Notes: generated by a model from the letters alone, not told the origin. A DNA stretch of 5,087 nt from Candidatus Methanophagales archaeon (GCA_003601795.1 PIXU01000024.1:1-5087), one strand, 5' to 3'. Counted from the stretch's first letter, positions 1 to 5,087 are shown. Translations and numbers: made by a program.

Positions 1-226
1 TAACCTTCTCCTGTTGCTCTATATACTCCTGAAGGTTAAGTCTTTTCTCGTAAGGTTTCCCTATGTTATAAGGTGGTGAAGTAACAACAAGACCCGCAGT
101 TTTGTTGGGAATTTGTTTGAGGAGGTCTAAGGTATCCCCTAAGTATAAAACTACATCAGCATCTATGTCGAATTTCCCGGTTATTTTCAACTCTTTATCC
201 CACCACATTAGTGTTGACCCTTTCAT
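1..226 (-). CDS. Site-specific DNA methyltransferase (N4-cytosine/N6-adenine, SPPY type), N-terminal part
   Basis: Seventy-five codons are visible from an ATG at 226 before the gene leaves the left edge. The protein carries a VLYLGDTLDLLKQIP segment at about residues 26-40 and the catalytic motif IV TSPPYNIG at residues 49-56, with SPPY at 50-53, followed by KPYEKRL. This is the hallmark of amino-group DNA methyltransferases, which move a methyl group from S-adenosylmethionine to the exocyclic amine of cytosine (N4) or adenine (N6). The catalytic motif lies near the N-terminus, so the SAM-binding FxGxG motif and the target-recognition region should lie beyond the edge. A GAGGTG ribosome-binding-like site stands 11 bases before the ATG. 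A second ATG at 208 (residue 7) is an alternative start. Whether a restriction enzyme is paired with it cannot be seen; it could be an orphan or part of a restriction-modification system. The family call is firm, the target base is unknown. Confidence 0.85.
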   Translation of the reverse strand, partial: MKGSTLMWWDKELKITGKFDIDADVVLYLGDTLDLLKQIPNKTAGLVVTSPPYNIGKPYEKRLNLQEYIEQQEKV

Positions 227-259
227 CTCTGAAAAAACACCTCAACCTACTTTATTTTA

Positions 260-355
260 TTATACACATCCTGATTTTATTAAACTTATTTCTTCATCGT
301 CTATGTCTATCCCTCTTTTCGGGTTTATGCACTCACTTCCTTTCCGTGAACCCAT
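260..355 (-). CDS. Possible 31-residue small ORF upstream of the DNA methyltransferase
   Basis: A minus-strand frame opens with ATG at 355 and ends at TAA 260-262, giving a short charged peptide (starts MGSRKGSECIN, ends SLIKSGCV). It lies 33 bases upstream of the methyltransferase start, on the same strand and just downstream of a good archaeal TATA-like box at 370-379. GGGAGGT directly abuts the ATG, too close for normal Shine-Dalgarno use. I recognise no family. It may be a leader peptide, a remnant of another gene, or a chance ORF in the methyltransferase leader; the last is quite possible. Confidence 0.2.
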   Translation of the reverse strand: MGSRKGSECINPKRGIDIDDEEISLIKSGCV

Positions 356-369
356 ACCTCCCTTCTTCC

Positions 370-379
370 CTATTTATAA
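370..379 (-). promoter_or_regulatory. Archaeal TATA-box-like element for leftward transcription
   Basis: Read on the minus strand the sequence is CTTATAAATA, close to the archaeal TATA consensus. Transcription would be expected to begin roughly 25 bases downstream, near 350, leading leftward into the small ORF and the DNA methyltransferase. A second, weaker AT-rich candidate (TATAATAAAATAAA on the minus strand) lies at about 250-264, but it is only about 30 bases from the methyltransferase ATG and would leave almost no leader for its GAGGTG site. Placement is inferred from sequence only. Confidence 0.4.
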
Positions 380-712
380 GGAGGTGTTTTTCATGTAGTC
401 ATTCTACATATTATCTCGGCGATAAAAATAAGGAAAAATGAAGGACCGACATATCGGAGTAAGAATCCAAGGAAGGGCTATGCACGCGAATTTCGAGAGC
501 TTTGCTATGAGGGTTGGCGTGATAAGTACAAATACGGAAGGCGATGGTACGCGGAGAGCACCTTCTCGGCGGTAAAGCGTAAATTTGGCGAATTTGTACG
601 TGCTACAAAGGTAAAAAATATGTTTAATGAGATAAAATTGAAATATATCCTCTATAATGCGATACTAAAGTATGATGTGACTCATACACCATTTTTCGCA
701 AGCCTGGTGTGA
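380..712 (+). pseudogene. C-terminal remnant of an IS5-type DDE transposase
   Basis: An open frame without a proper start runs from just after a TAA at 377-379 to TGA at 710-712, about 110 codons. From about 401 it reads like the end of an IS5-superfamily transposase: ISAIKIRKN, then RSKNPRKGYAREFREL, then GRRWYAESTFSAVKRKFGE and KVKNMFNEIKLKYILYNAIL. The glutamate in WYAESTFS (codon 554-556) with the downstream lysine fits the third acidic residue and Y-R-E-K signature of DDE transposases. The N-terminal portion holding the two catalytic aspartates, usually 200 or more residues, is absent, so this fragment cannot be active. An ATG-TAG pair at 393-398 lies out of frame behind a strong GGAGGTG. 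It is best read as a truncated insertion-sequence relic; a decayed internal-deletion derivative is an alternative. Confidence 0.8.
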
Positions 713-776
713 ATAAAAGATATAAGTAATCAGTAAAATCTTATAGTGAAGAAAGTTTAATTGTGCAACACAGCAG

Positions 777-783
777 TTTTTTT
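777..783 (+). terminator. T-run, possible archaeal terminator for rightward transcription
   Basis: Seven consecutive T residues follow the transposase relic by 64 bases on the plus strand. Archaeal RNA polymerases can terminate at U-rich stretches without a strong hairpin, so this is a plausible end for any rightward transcript. There is no clear stem directly before it, which keeps confidence low. Confidence 0.3.
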
Positions 784-786
784 ATT

Positions 787-876
787 CGCTCATTCTCATC
801 GCCCTAAACCATCGTGAACAAATATTTCGTTGCTCCTTTCTCTGTGTATCCATGCGATGAAATGCGGGAATGAGCG
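787..876. repeat. Bulged inverted repeat downstream of the GXGXG gene
   Basis: The arm CGCTCATTC at 787-795 is perfectly complementary to GAATGAGCG at 868-876. The adjoining TCATCGC at 796-802 pairs with GCGATGA at 854-860. The two 16-base halves differ by a 7-base bulge at 861-867, and the loop is about 51 bases. Only 4 bases separate the outer arm from the stop codon of the leftward gene, so in its transcript this would form a large 3'-end hairpin that could act in termination or transcript stability. It could also be a worn end of the nearby mobile-element relic. Confidence 0.45.
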
Positions 877-880
877 TTTC

Positions 881-1804
881 TTATAAAATCCTTTTAGTTA
901 TCTCATACCTCCGATAATTCATTACTAACACGCCAGAGATTCCGAAGTCCGAGAGTAGAGCGATATCCTCGCCTGTAAGTGCTCGCTCCTTAACCGGAGG
1001 AACCGGTCTTGTCATTGTCATTCGGCAGATAATATGTCCACCGGTCATCTTAGCACCGACGTAGCCTTTGCATTTACCTGCTACAAGAACAACCCCACTG
1101 CGCATCTCCACACCCGTGAATTCCGCTGCATCGCCCAGTATCACCACAGAACCGCCATTGAGCAATGCCCCCGTGTTCATACCCGCGTTACCCTCCACAA
1201 CTATCGTACCACTACGCATCAATATACCTGTGCTTATACCTGTATCCCCCTGCACACGTATTCTAACAGGGGCACGACATCGGGCTGCGAGTGTACTCCT
1301 CACGAGACCATCTTTAAGAACCAGTTCATCCCCTCTATACTCGTTTGGCTCCAAGAGGCTCGCCTCTGGATGATGGAGCAGCCATGTGAGCGAGATGAAC
1401 TTTTTATAACCCTCCAGATCGGATTTTACCTCTACCACATTACCCAGAGGCTCCTTTATCTCACCTCTAACGTATATGGCGCCAGAAACCATGCTCATAC
1501 CCATATAGGAGCCTACATCACCATCCACTATTATTGAGCCAGTTTCGGCTATTTCCTTACCGTTACCACCGAAATAGCAGAGATCAACACCCAGACTCGA
1601 GCCAAGTCTGTTACCAACATTGCCCTTTATATATAGGTCTTCACCACTCCGCAGTGCCTCCACTATCTCTTCATACGTATAACTGGTTCCGACCTGGGAA
1701 GGAATCCTATCCGTGGGATTGAGCTTTGTACCCTTATGATGCCATAAGAAGTTATAAGTGAAGTCGCCGATGCAGTCCACAGCATTATTCAGCTTCAATT
1801 CCAT
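881..1804 (-). CDS. GXGXG-repeat beta-helix protein (FwdC / GltB domain 3-like)
   Basis: The 307-residue protein contains glycine-rich repeats of the form G-[DN]-x-G-x3-G-x2-M-x2-G-x-[IV]. Four lie in exact 19-residue register, starting at residues 186, 205, 224 and 243. Two more precede them at about 61 and 95, separated by a non-repeat segment of roughly 70 residues (about 115-184). Such repeats form the right-handed beta-helix found in subunit C of formylmethanofuran dehydrogenase and in the C-terminal domain of glutamate synthase. The split repeats, extra N-terminal region and tail with VPPVKERALTGEDI and VLVMNYRRYE fit stand-alone archaeal GltB3-like proteins (some annotated as tributyrin esterase) better than classical FwdC of about 270 residues; this is from memory of the families. 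No cysteine cluster or catalytic motif is seen. The start is ATG at 1804, with GTGAT five bases upstream; TTG at 1807 is possible. It follows hef by 16 bases, so they likely form an operon. Confidence 0.75.
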   Translation of the reverse strand: MELKLNNAVDCIGDFTYNFLWHHKGTKLNPTDRIPSQVGTSYTYEEIVEALRSGEDLYIKGNVGNRLGSSLGVDLCYFGGNGKEIAETGSIIVDGDVGSYMGMSMVSGAIYVRGEIKEPLGNVVEVKSDLEGYKKFISLTWLLHHPEASLLEPNEYRGDELVLKDGLVRSTLAARCRAPVRIRVQGDTGISTGILMRSGTIVVEGNAGMNTGALLNGGSVVILGDAAEFTGVEMRSGVVLVAGKCKGYVGAKMTGGHIICRMTMTRPVPPVKERALTGEDIALLSDFGISGVLVMNYRRYEITKRIL

Positions 1805-1807
1805 CAA

Positions 1808-1826
1808 GCATCACTACTCCTTACTC
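1808..1826 (-). promoter_or_regulatory. Ribosome-binding region at the hef/GXGXG gene junction
   Basis: Reading leftward, the hef stop TAA is flanked by two GGAG cores: one in its last sense codons (AAGGAG) and one directly after it (GGAGTAGTGAT). GTGAT stands five bases before the ATG at 1804 and GGAG nine bases before the TTG at 1807. The site supports translation of the downstream gene from a shared mRNA and favours ATG 1804 as the start. Confidence 0.5.
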
Positions 1827-4157
1827 CTTGTATTCCGTACTCAATACCTCACGAATATGCTCTGCGGTCTTCTCGCCCACATGCTCCACCTCCATCAGTT
1901 CCTCCTTCGTGGCGGTCACTACCCGCTCTATCGTCTTGAATCGCCTCAACAGGTTTCTTGTGGTTATGATACCAATGTTAGAGAGTGCGGATATGAAATA
2001 CTCCTGCTGCTCCTTCAATGATGCCGTGGGCTTCTTGCCATGAGGATTTATTGCCCTTGTATTGGGCATCTGCTCCCGTTTCGCTATTATATAGATCAGG
2101 GATGCGGTATCTGCTTCGTCCCGCGTTTGCAATATCGGTACAGAGTAATCAATAGCGATAGAAGCCATCACCGCCCTCACCACATTTGGATGCACATTCC
2201 TGTGCCCGTAGAGTGATTCACCCTCGATGATCAGCAGTGGCTTTTCATACTCGTTATTCAGCCTCTCTATCTGCTCTAACAGGTTCCTCTTCTTGTTCAC
2301 GAGCGAATCGAGGAAATCTGAGGTGGTCTTACGCTCTATACATATCCGATCTGATACAACGTAATCGCCGACCTCTAAATTCTTCAATTTAAGATTCACA
2401 CCCGCTTTTTCCAGAAATCGCACCACACCGGACCTTGTCTCTCTTGTATCAGCGAAGATAGTCAGTTTCGGCACGTCGGTGAGTGCGACTTGTTGCGGTT
2501 GCTGTGTTCTCTGCAGTGTCTTAGTATTCTCCTTCTCCTTCGCCTCTTCCTTCGCCTCTCCTTCCAGGTCCATCATCCGCATCTCGCTTATCCTTCTTCG
2601 CATCTCCCGCTCCTTACTCCTGCTCAGCCAGTAATACGCCTCGTCTTTTGTTCCTTTTGCAATGAGCACAATCACCTTCCCTATCTTCTTCCGTGCTGTC
2701 CGTCCTTTTCGCTGTATACTCCTAATAGCCGAGGGAATTGGTTCATAGAAGAGTACAACATCGGTTGCAGGGATATCAAGCCCCTCTTCCGCAACAGAAG
2801 TGGCAACCATAACGTTATAGAACCCTTTTTTGAACTTATCAACGATCTCCACCTGCTCCTTCTGTTTTAATCCGCGATCATCCAGCCTTGACGCCTGCCC
2901 GATGAACTTAACTGCCCTTATTCCAGTGCCAGCACTGTCTAAGTTCTGCAATGCGTTTATTATCATCTCTGCGGTGTCCCTATAATTTGTGAATACGATT
3001 ATTCTCTGGTTTGGATTTACCTGTAGCTCTTCTTTCAGTATCTGTATCAAAGCAGCGAGCTTTGGATGCTCACCTTTGTAGGATGATACCTGTTTCAATA
3101 CCCTCACGAACTTATCATCATTAAGCAACCGCTTGGAAGCTTTGCTGCCATCCTTTGAGAGTGCTTCGTTCCGCAATCGCTCTAAATATCGCTTCAATGC
3201 AAACATCCCTTCAGTCTCAATCAAATCTATCGCGTGTTTTATCTTCAGCACTTCTGCCAAGAGTGACAATGCCTTATAGAGGTCTGCATGCTTCTGCTTC
3301 ATTAACTGTGCCGCTATCAACTTTCTTAGTTCCAGTATCTCGGTCTTCGTTATTTCTCTGCTGTGTTTCCGCCTTATGAATCCCAATTTCCGTAATTCCA
3401 CTATTCTACGTTCCAGTATCTCTTCCAGCATTCTCTTCTGTTCTTTTAGCTCTGCAGGCACCTCCACAGCACGCCATTCAAAGTCTTTTCTGAATACATA
3501 GGGTGCTACATCAGGGTCGTATTCTGTCCTGCTCTCCACACGTTTGACTCCCAGAGAGGCACATATCTCTCTTATCTTCTCCTTCTCGCTACCGGGCGAT
3601 GCAGTCATACCAAGTACCAGTGGCTGCTTCGCCTGCTCTCCATACTTCTCCGCTATAAATACGTATGAGTAGTTACCAACCGCACGGTGGCATTCATCGA
3701 ATATCAGTAGTGAGACGTCAGTGAGGGTAATCCGGTTGCTGAGCAGGTCGTTCTCTATTATCTGCGGCGTACAGACGATAATTTTTGCATCACTCCATAG
3801 CATCTTTCGCCTATCTGGCAGTACCATACCGGTGAATGTTTGTATAAGCGATGGATCGAGATTCAATACTGATTTTAAGAATGCTGAATGCTGCTCCACC
3901 AGCGGTCTCGTTGGTGCGAGGAAGAGAATCTTACCCGTGGGCAATCGTTCCAGTATCACAAGGAGCGCTATTGTGGTCTTACCCAGCCCTGTCGGAAGTA
4001 CAACCATCGTGGATTCTTTCTTCGCCGACTCTGCTATCGCTATTTGATACTCCCGCCATTCTATCTGCCCCTCTTTCAACAGTGGATGCGAGATGAACTT
4101 CGGGTGTGATGTACCAGTACCAGGGTCATATTCATGCCTATGCCTGTGCTCATGCAT
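1821..4157 (-). CDS. hef: Hef helicase/nuclease (FANCM-XPF-like fork-processing enzyme)
   Basis: Hef unwinds stalled forks and branched DNA and nicks them with an XPF-type nuclease, normally as a homodimer in the cytosol. At 778 residues it is close to the roughly 760 of Pyrococcus Hef. In order: EWREYQ near 33-38; Walker A PTGLGKT 55-61; PTRPL; DECH 154-157; TAS 185-187; a helical insertion at about 233-362 (FANCM/Hef type); IIVFTNYRDTAE near 386; EEGLD; QRKGRTAR 482-489; a charged linker at about 514-565; the nuclease domain with DTRE near 570, GDYVV and the catalytic ERKTTSD 608-614; then two helix-hairpin-helix units at about 727-742 and 757-772. Walker B is DECH rather than DEAH, and motif VI ends in TAR rather than TGR. 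The frame stays open to 4451, but that part is antisense to the peptidase gene, so ATG 4157 is chosen; it has no Shine-Dalgarno and a TATA-like tract about 30 bases upstream. The N-terminus is histidine-rich (MHEHRHRHEY). Confidence 0.95.
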   Translation of the reverse strand: MHEHRHRHEYDPGTGTSHPKFISHPLLKEGQIEWREYQIAIAESAKKESTMVVLPTGLGKTTIALLVILERLPTGKILFLAPTRPLVEQHSAFLKSVLNLDPSLIQTFTGMVLPDRRKMLWSDAKIIVCTPQIIENDLLSNRITLTDVSLLIFDECHRAVGNYSYVFIAEKYGEQAKQPLVLGMTASPGSEKEKIREICASLGVKRVESRTEYDPDVAPYVFRKDFEWRAVEVPAELKEQKRMLEEILERRIVELRKLGFIRRKHSREITKTEILELRKLIAAQLMKQKHADLYKALSLLAEVLKIKHAIDLIETEGMFALKRYLERLRNEALSKDGSKASKRLLNDDKFVRVLKQVSSYKGEHPKLAALIQILKEELQVNPNQRIIVFTNYRDTAEMIINALQNLDSAGTGIRAVKFIGQASRLDDRGLKQKEQVEIVDKFKKGFYNVMVATSVAEEGLDIPATDVVLFYEPIPSAIRSIQRKGRTARKKIGKVIVLIAKGTKDEAYYWLSRSKEREMRRRISEMRMMDLEGEAKEEAKEKENTKTLQRTQQPQQVALTDVPKLTIFADTRETRSGVVRFLEKAGVNLKLKNLEVGDYVVSDRICIERKTTSDFLDSLVNKKRNLLEQIERLNNEYEKPLLIIEGESLYGHRNVHPNVVRAVMASIAIDYSVPILQTRDEADTASLIYIIAKREQMPNTRAINPHGKKPTASLKEQQEYFISALSNIGIITTRNLLRRFKTIERVVTATKEELMEVEHVGEKTAEHIREVLSTEYKE

Positions 4158-4227
4158 ATAAACAAGAGATAAAAAGAATGAAAATAAAATAAATGTATCA
4201 GGATCTGGATGTATAACGGATATAAAA
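4158..4227. promoter_or_regulatory. Divergent promoter region between hef and the YgjP-like gene
   Basis: Seventy bases separate the two divergent start codons. The tract 4181-4195 is almost pure A/T (AAAATAAAATAAATG on plus) and can serve as a TATA-like element for either strand. For hef it is centred about 30 bases before the ATG, giving an almost leaderless transcript, in keeping with the lack of a Shine-Dalgarno site. For the plus-strand gene it lies about 40 bases before the ATG, allowing a leader of some 15 bases; only a weak CGGA is seen there. The close back-to-back arrangement suggests shared regulation; no operator is evident. Confidence 0.5.
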
Positions 4228-4728
4228 ATGGACGTTAAGATAATTCGCAGTGGTAAAAGAAAGAAGACGATAAGTGCACGAGAAGTGGACGGTGTAATTC
4301 GCTTATACCTTCCATTGGGACTCTCGCGAGAGGAGGAATTCAAATATATCCAGTGGGCGAAGAAGCGTTTCGAGTCGTTGAGACGCAAGAAAGAACTCAA
4401 AGCCAGGAACGCCGATGAAATGCTGGAACAATGTGCTCGTGAGCTTAACAAACGTTATTTTGGCGGCGAACTCTCATGGACGCAGATAACCTACACGACC
4501 GAGCAGAACGCACGCACGTTTGGAACTTGTAACACGAAACAAAAAACAATCAGGATTTCAGACCGACTGTTGAAAATGCCGAAATTTGTACATGATTATG
4601 TTGTAGTGCACGAACTTGCACACCTGAAAGTGCCAGGACATGGACCGGAATTCTGGAAACTCGTGAATATGTATCCTAAAACAGAGCGAGCTCGGGGGTA
4701 TTTGATGGCTGTTGGGATGAATGATTGA
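4228..4728 (+). CDS. YgjP-like zinc metallopeptidase (DUF45 / M48-type gluzincin)
   Basis: The 166-residue protein has the zinc-peptidase motif HELAH at residues 128-132, in which the two histidines bind zinc and the glutamate is catalytic. A third ligand is expected at His138 in PGHGPEFW, followed by the conserved FW at 142-143. The N-terminal half begins with strand-rich sequence (VKIIRSGKRKKTISAREV) and a basic helix of about residues 34-60. FGTCNTKQKTIRIS at 98-111 is the characteristic strand before the active-site helix. There is no signal peptide or membrane segment, so it should be cytoplasmic. Members are often called M48 family, YgjP-like or SprT-like; substrates are mostly unknown. 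The length is somewhat short against bacterial YgjP (about 230). Start ATG 4228 is the first in frame. It is divergent from hef across 70 bases. Transcripts from the right converge on it. Confidence 0.88.
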   Translation: MDVKIIRSGKRKKTISAREVDGVIRLYLPLGLSREEEFKYIQWAKKRFESLRRKKELKARNADEMLEQCARELNKRYFGGELSWTQITYTTEQNARTFGTCNTKQKTIRISDRLLKMPKFVHDYVVVHELAHLKVPGHGPEFWKLVNMYPKTERARGYLMAVGMND

Positions 4729-4729
4729 A

Positions 4730-4937
4730 TCCACACAAATCCGGTCAGCCTATTTGCTACCACAACTTCGTCATCAGGCGTCCTGAAAGTCCAGAGCAAG
4801 TAGTTTTTACCGAGAACCCGCATCCCCATCGCGTCTGCATAAATCCACTTTGCATCTCTGATTTTGTCGATATTCAGGGAATAGACAGTCTTGCAGGCTG
4901 CTCCTACACGGAGGATAGCATCCTGAATTGTTACAGT
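4730..4937 (-). pseudogene. Internal fragment of a transposase, resembling IS66 type
   Basis: On the minus strand one frame reads TVTIQDAILRVGAAC from about 4937, then KIRDAKWIYADAMGMRV and LGKNYLLWTFRTPDDEVVV, fading near 4740. The run of a TI-x-n-I-L-x-R-V helix, IRDAKWIYAD, a G-x-R-V-x-GK-x-Y-x-LW-x-F strand and a following DDE-like hairpin strongly resembles the region around the first catalytic aspartate of IS66-like transposases. The usual YADETG is here YADAMG, so the conserved residue after the aspartate has changed. There is no plausible start, both ends are missing, and the frame continues into the peptidase gene on the other strand by chance. It is a decayed, inactive fragment. Family naming is from pattern memory and is less sure than the transposase call. 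Confidence 0.6.
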
Positions 4938-5087
4938 TCCTAAAATTAAGTATGTGCCTCTTTTGCTCTGTCAGAGAAAAACCAGCGGATTCCATAATTT
5001 CTAAAATCCTATCCTTTTTAATACGAAAGCAAAAACGTGTGGATAAGTAGCCGTCTGGCTTCAAAACCCTGTGCAATTCCTTCAGCA
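4807..5087 (-). CDS. SAM-dependent methyltransferase, C-terminal end, probably disrupted
   Basis: The frame enters from the right edge reading LKELHRVLKPDGYLSTRFCF, the strand-turn segment late in the Rossmann fold of class I methyltransferases, followed by KKDRILEIMESAGFSLTEQK, the last helix and strand. These enzymes use S-adenosylmethionine to methylate small molecules, proteins or RNA; the substrate cannot be told and the SAM-binding glycine motif lies outside the window. Family resemblance stops at about 4940. The remaining residues to the TAA at 4807-4809 are cysteine-rich, low in resemblance and antisense-frame to the transposase fragment, so the native end is likely lost. A single-base shift in the AAAAGAGG run near 4965 would instead give KRGTYLIL, a plausible native ending, which hints at a frameshift. 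Read it as a partial gene with a damaged 3' end. Confidence 0.6.
   Translation of the reverse strand, partial: LKELHRVLKPDGYLSTRFCFRIKKDRILEIMESAGFSLTEQKRHILNFRNCNNSGCYPPCRSSLQDCLFPEYRQNQRCKVDLCRRDGDAGSR

Larger units (their letters stand above)
231..392. repeat. Short inverted repeat flanking the methyltransferase upstream region
   Basis: GAAAAAACACCTC at 231-243 is matched in inverted orientation by GAGGTGTTTTTC at 381-392, differing by one base in the A/T run, with 137 bases between. Each copy contains a Shine-Dalgarno-like core (GAGGTG), one facing left before the methyltransferase and one facing right before an ATG-TAG. They could be the ends of a small mobile element next to the transposase relic, or two independent ribosome-binding sites that look alike by constraint. 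Confidence 0.3.
713..880. other. Non-coding AT-rich stretch between the IS5 relic and the GXGXG gene
   Basis: No credible gene is visible on either strand here. The stretch lies between the stops of two genes that converge. It contains a T7 run at 777-783, preceded by TTGTGCAACACAGCAG, which could be the outer end of the insertion-sequence relic, although no matching inverted copy is present in the window. It also holds a bulged inverted repeat described separately. The relic is plus strand and the GXGXG gene is minus strand, so terminators for both are expected here. Confidence 0.5.

Noticed and set aside
102..441. Plus-strand open frames of 98 and 76 codons
   Set aside because: They cross the methyltransferase start and its promoter in antisense, are rich in Ser, Phe, Leu and Pro as expected from AT-rich antisense DNA, and match nothing known.
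787..876. C/D-box guide RNA
   Set aside because: A GCGATGA resembling a C box occurs in each orientation, but no properly placed CUGA D boxes or C'/D' pair were found.
1034..1537. Plus-strand open frame of 167 codons within the GXGXG gene
   Set aside because: It is antisense to a gene with clear repeats and family resemblance, and its Thr/His/Tyr-rich sequence matches no family I recognise.
881..1804. Assignment as genuine formylmethanofuran dehydrogenase subunit C
   Set aside because: The repeat order is split, the protein is longer than usual FwdC, and no other fwd/fmd subunit is nearby; a looser family call is safer.
3721..4109. Three overlapping plus-strand frames within hef
   Set aside because: They are complementary to the helicase motifs of hef, and none shows a recognisable domain.
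4131..4157. Direct repeat of CATGCC/TATGCC as a regulatory or CRISPR-like array
   Set aside because: It is a very short low-complexity tract inside the coding start of hef, with no spacers and no regular unit.
4158..4451. Extension of the hef reading frame by 98 codons upstream of ATG 4157
   Set aside because: It overlaps the peptidase gene in antisense, has no Hef resemblance, and would remove the shared promoter region; the 778-residue form matches the family length.
4596..4728. Leftward continuation of the transposase-like frame into the peptidase gene
   Set aside because: Resemblance to a transposase ends near 4740; the rest is antisense to the HELAH region and open by chance.

Overview
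The window looks archaeal, most likely a methanogen-related euryarchaeote (methanogen or ANME type; lineage inferred, not proven). The main reason is a complete Hef protein, a helicase fused to an XPF-type nuclease that is characteristic of Euryarchaeota. It sits beside a GXGXG-repeat protein of the FwdC/GltB3 kind common in methanogens. The promoters are AT-rich TATA-like elements, and some starts have little or no leader. No rRNA, tRNA, CRISPR array or intact mobile element was seen.

Layout, left to right. (1) 1-226, minus: the first 75 codons of a DNA methyltransferase with an SPPY motif, running off the left edge; upstream lie TATA-like sites, a possible 31-codon ORF and a short inverted repeat. 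(2) 380-712, plus: the C-terminal end of an IS5-type DDE transposase with no N-terminal part, an insertion-sequence relic. (3) 713-880: non-coding, with a T7 run and a bulged inverted repeat. (4) 881-1804, minus: a GXGXG beta-helix protein related to FwdC and the third domain of glutamate synthase. (5) 1821-4157, minus: Hef, 778 residues, 16 bases upstream of the previous gene and almost certainly co-transcribed with it. (6) 4158-4227: a 70-base divergent promoter region. (7) 4228-4728, plus: a YgjP-like zinc metallopeptidase with an HELAH motif. (8) 4730-4937, minus: a fragment that resembles an IS66-type transposase. (9) From about 4940 to the right edge, minus: the C-terminal end of a SAM-dependent methyltransferase whose end is scrambled where it meets that fragment.

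The working core is therefore three intact genes (GXGXG protein, Hef, YgjP-like peptidase) between two unrelated transposon relics. Hef is expected to process stalled forks and branched DNA. The divergent peptidase belongs to a broad zincin group that is distantly related to proteases acting on DNA-protein crosslinks, so a repair link is possible but is inference. I found no convincing evidence of a wholly new system. The points most worth following are the Hef/peptidase divergent pair, the Hef-GXGXG operon, the alternating-histidine N-terminus of Hef and the relic boundaries.
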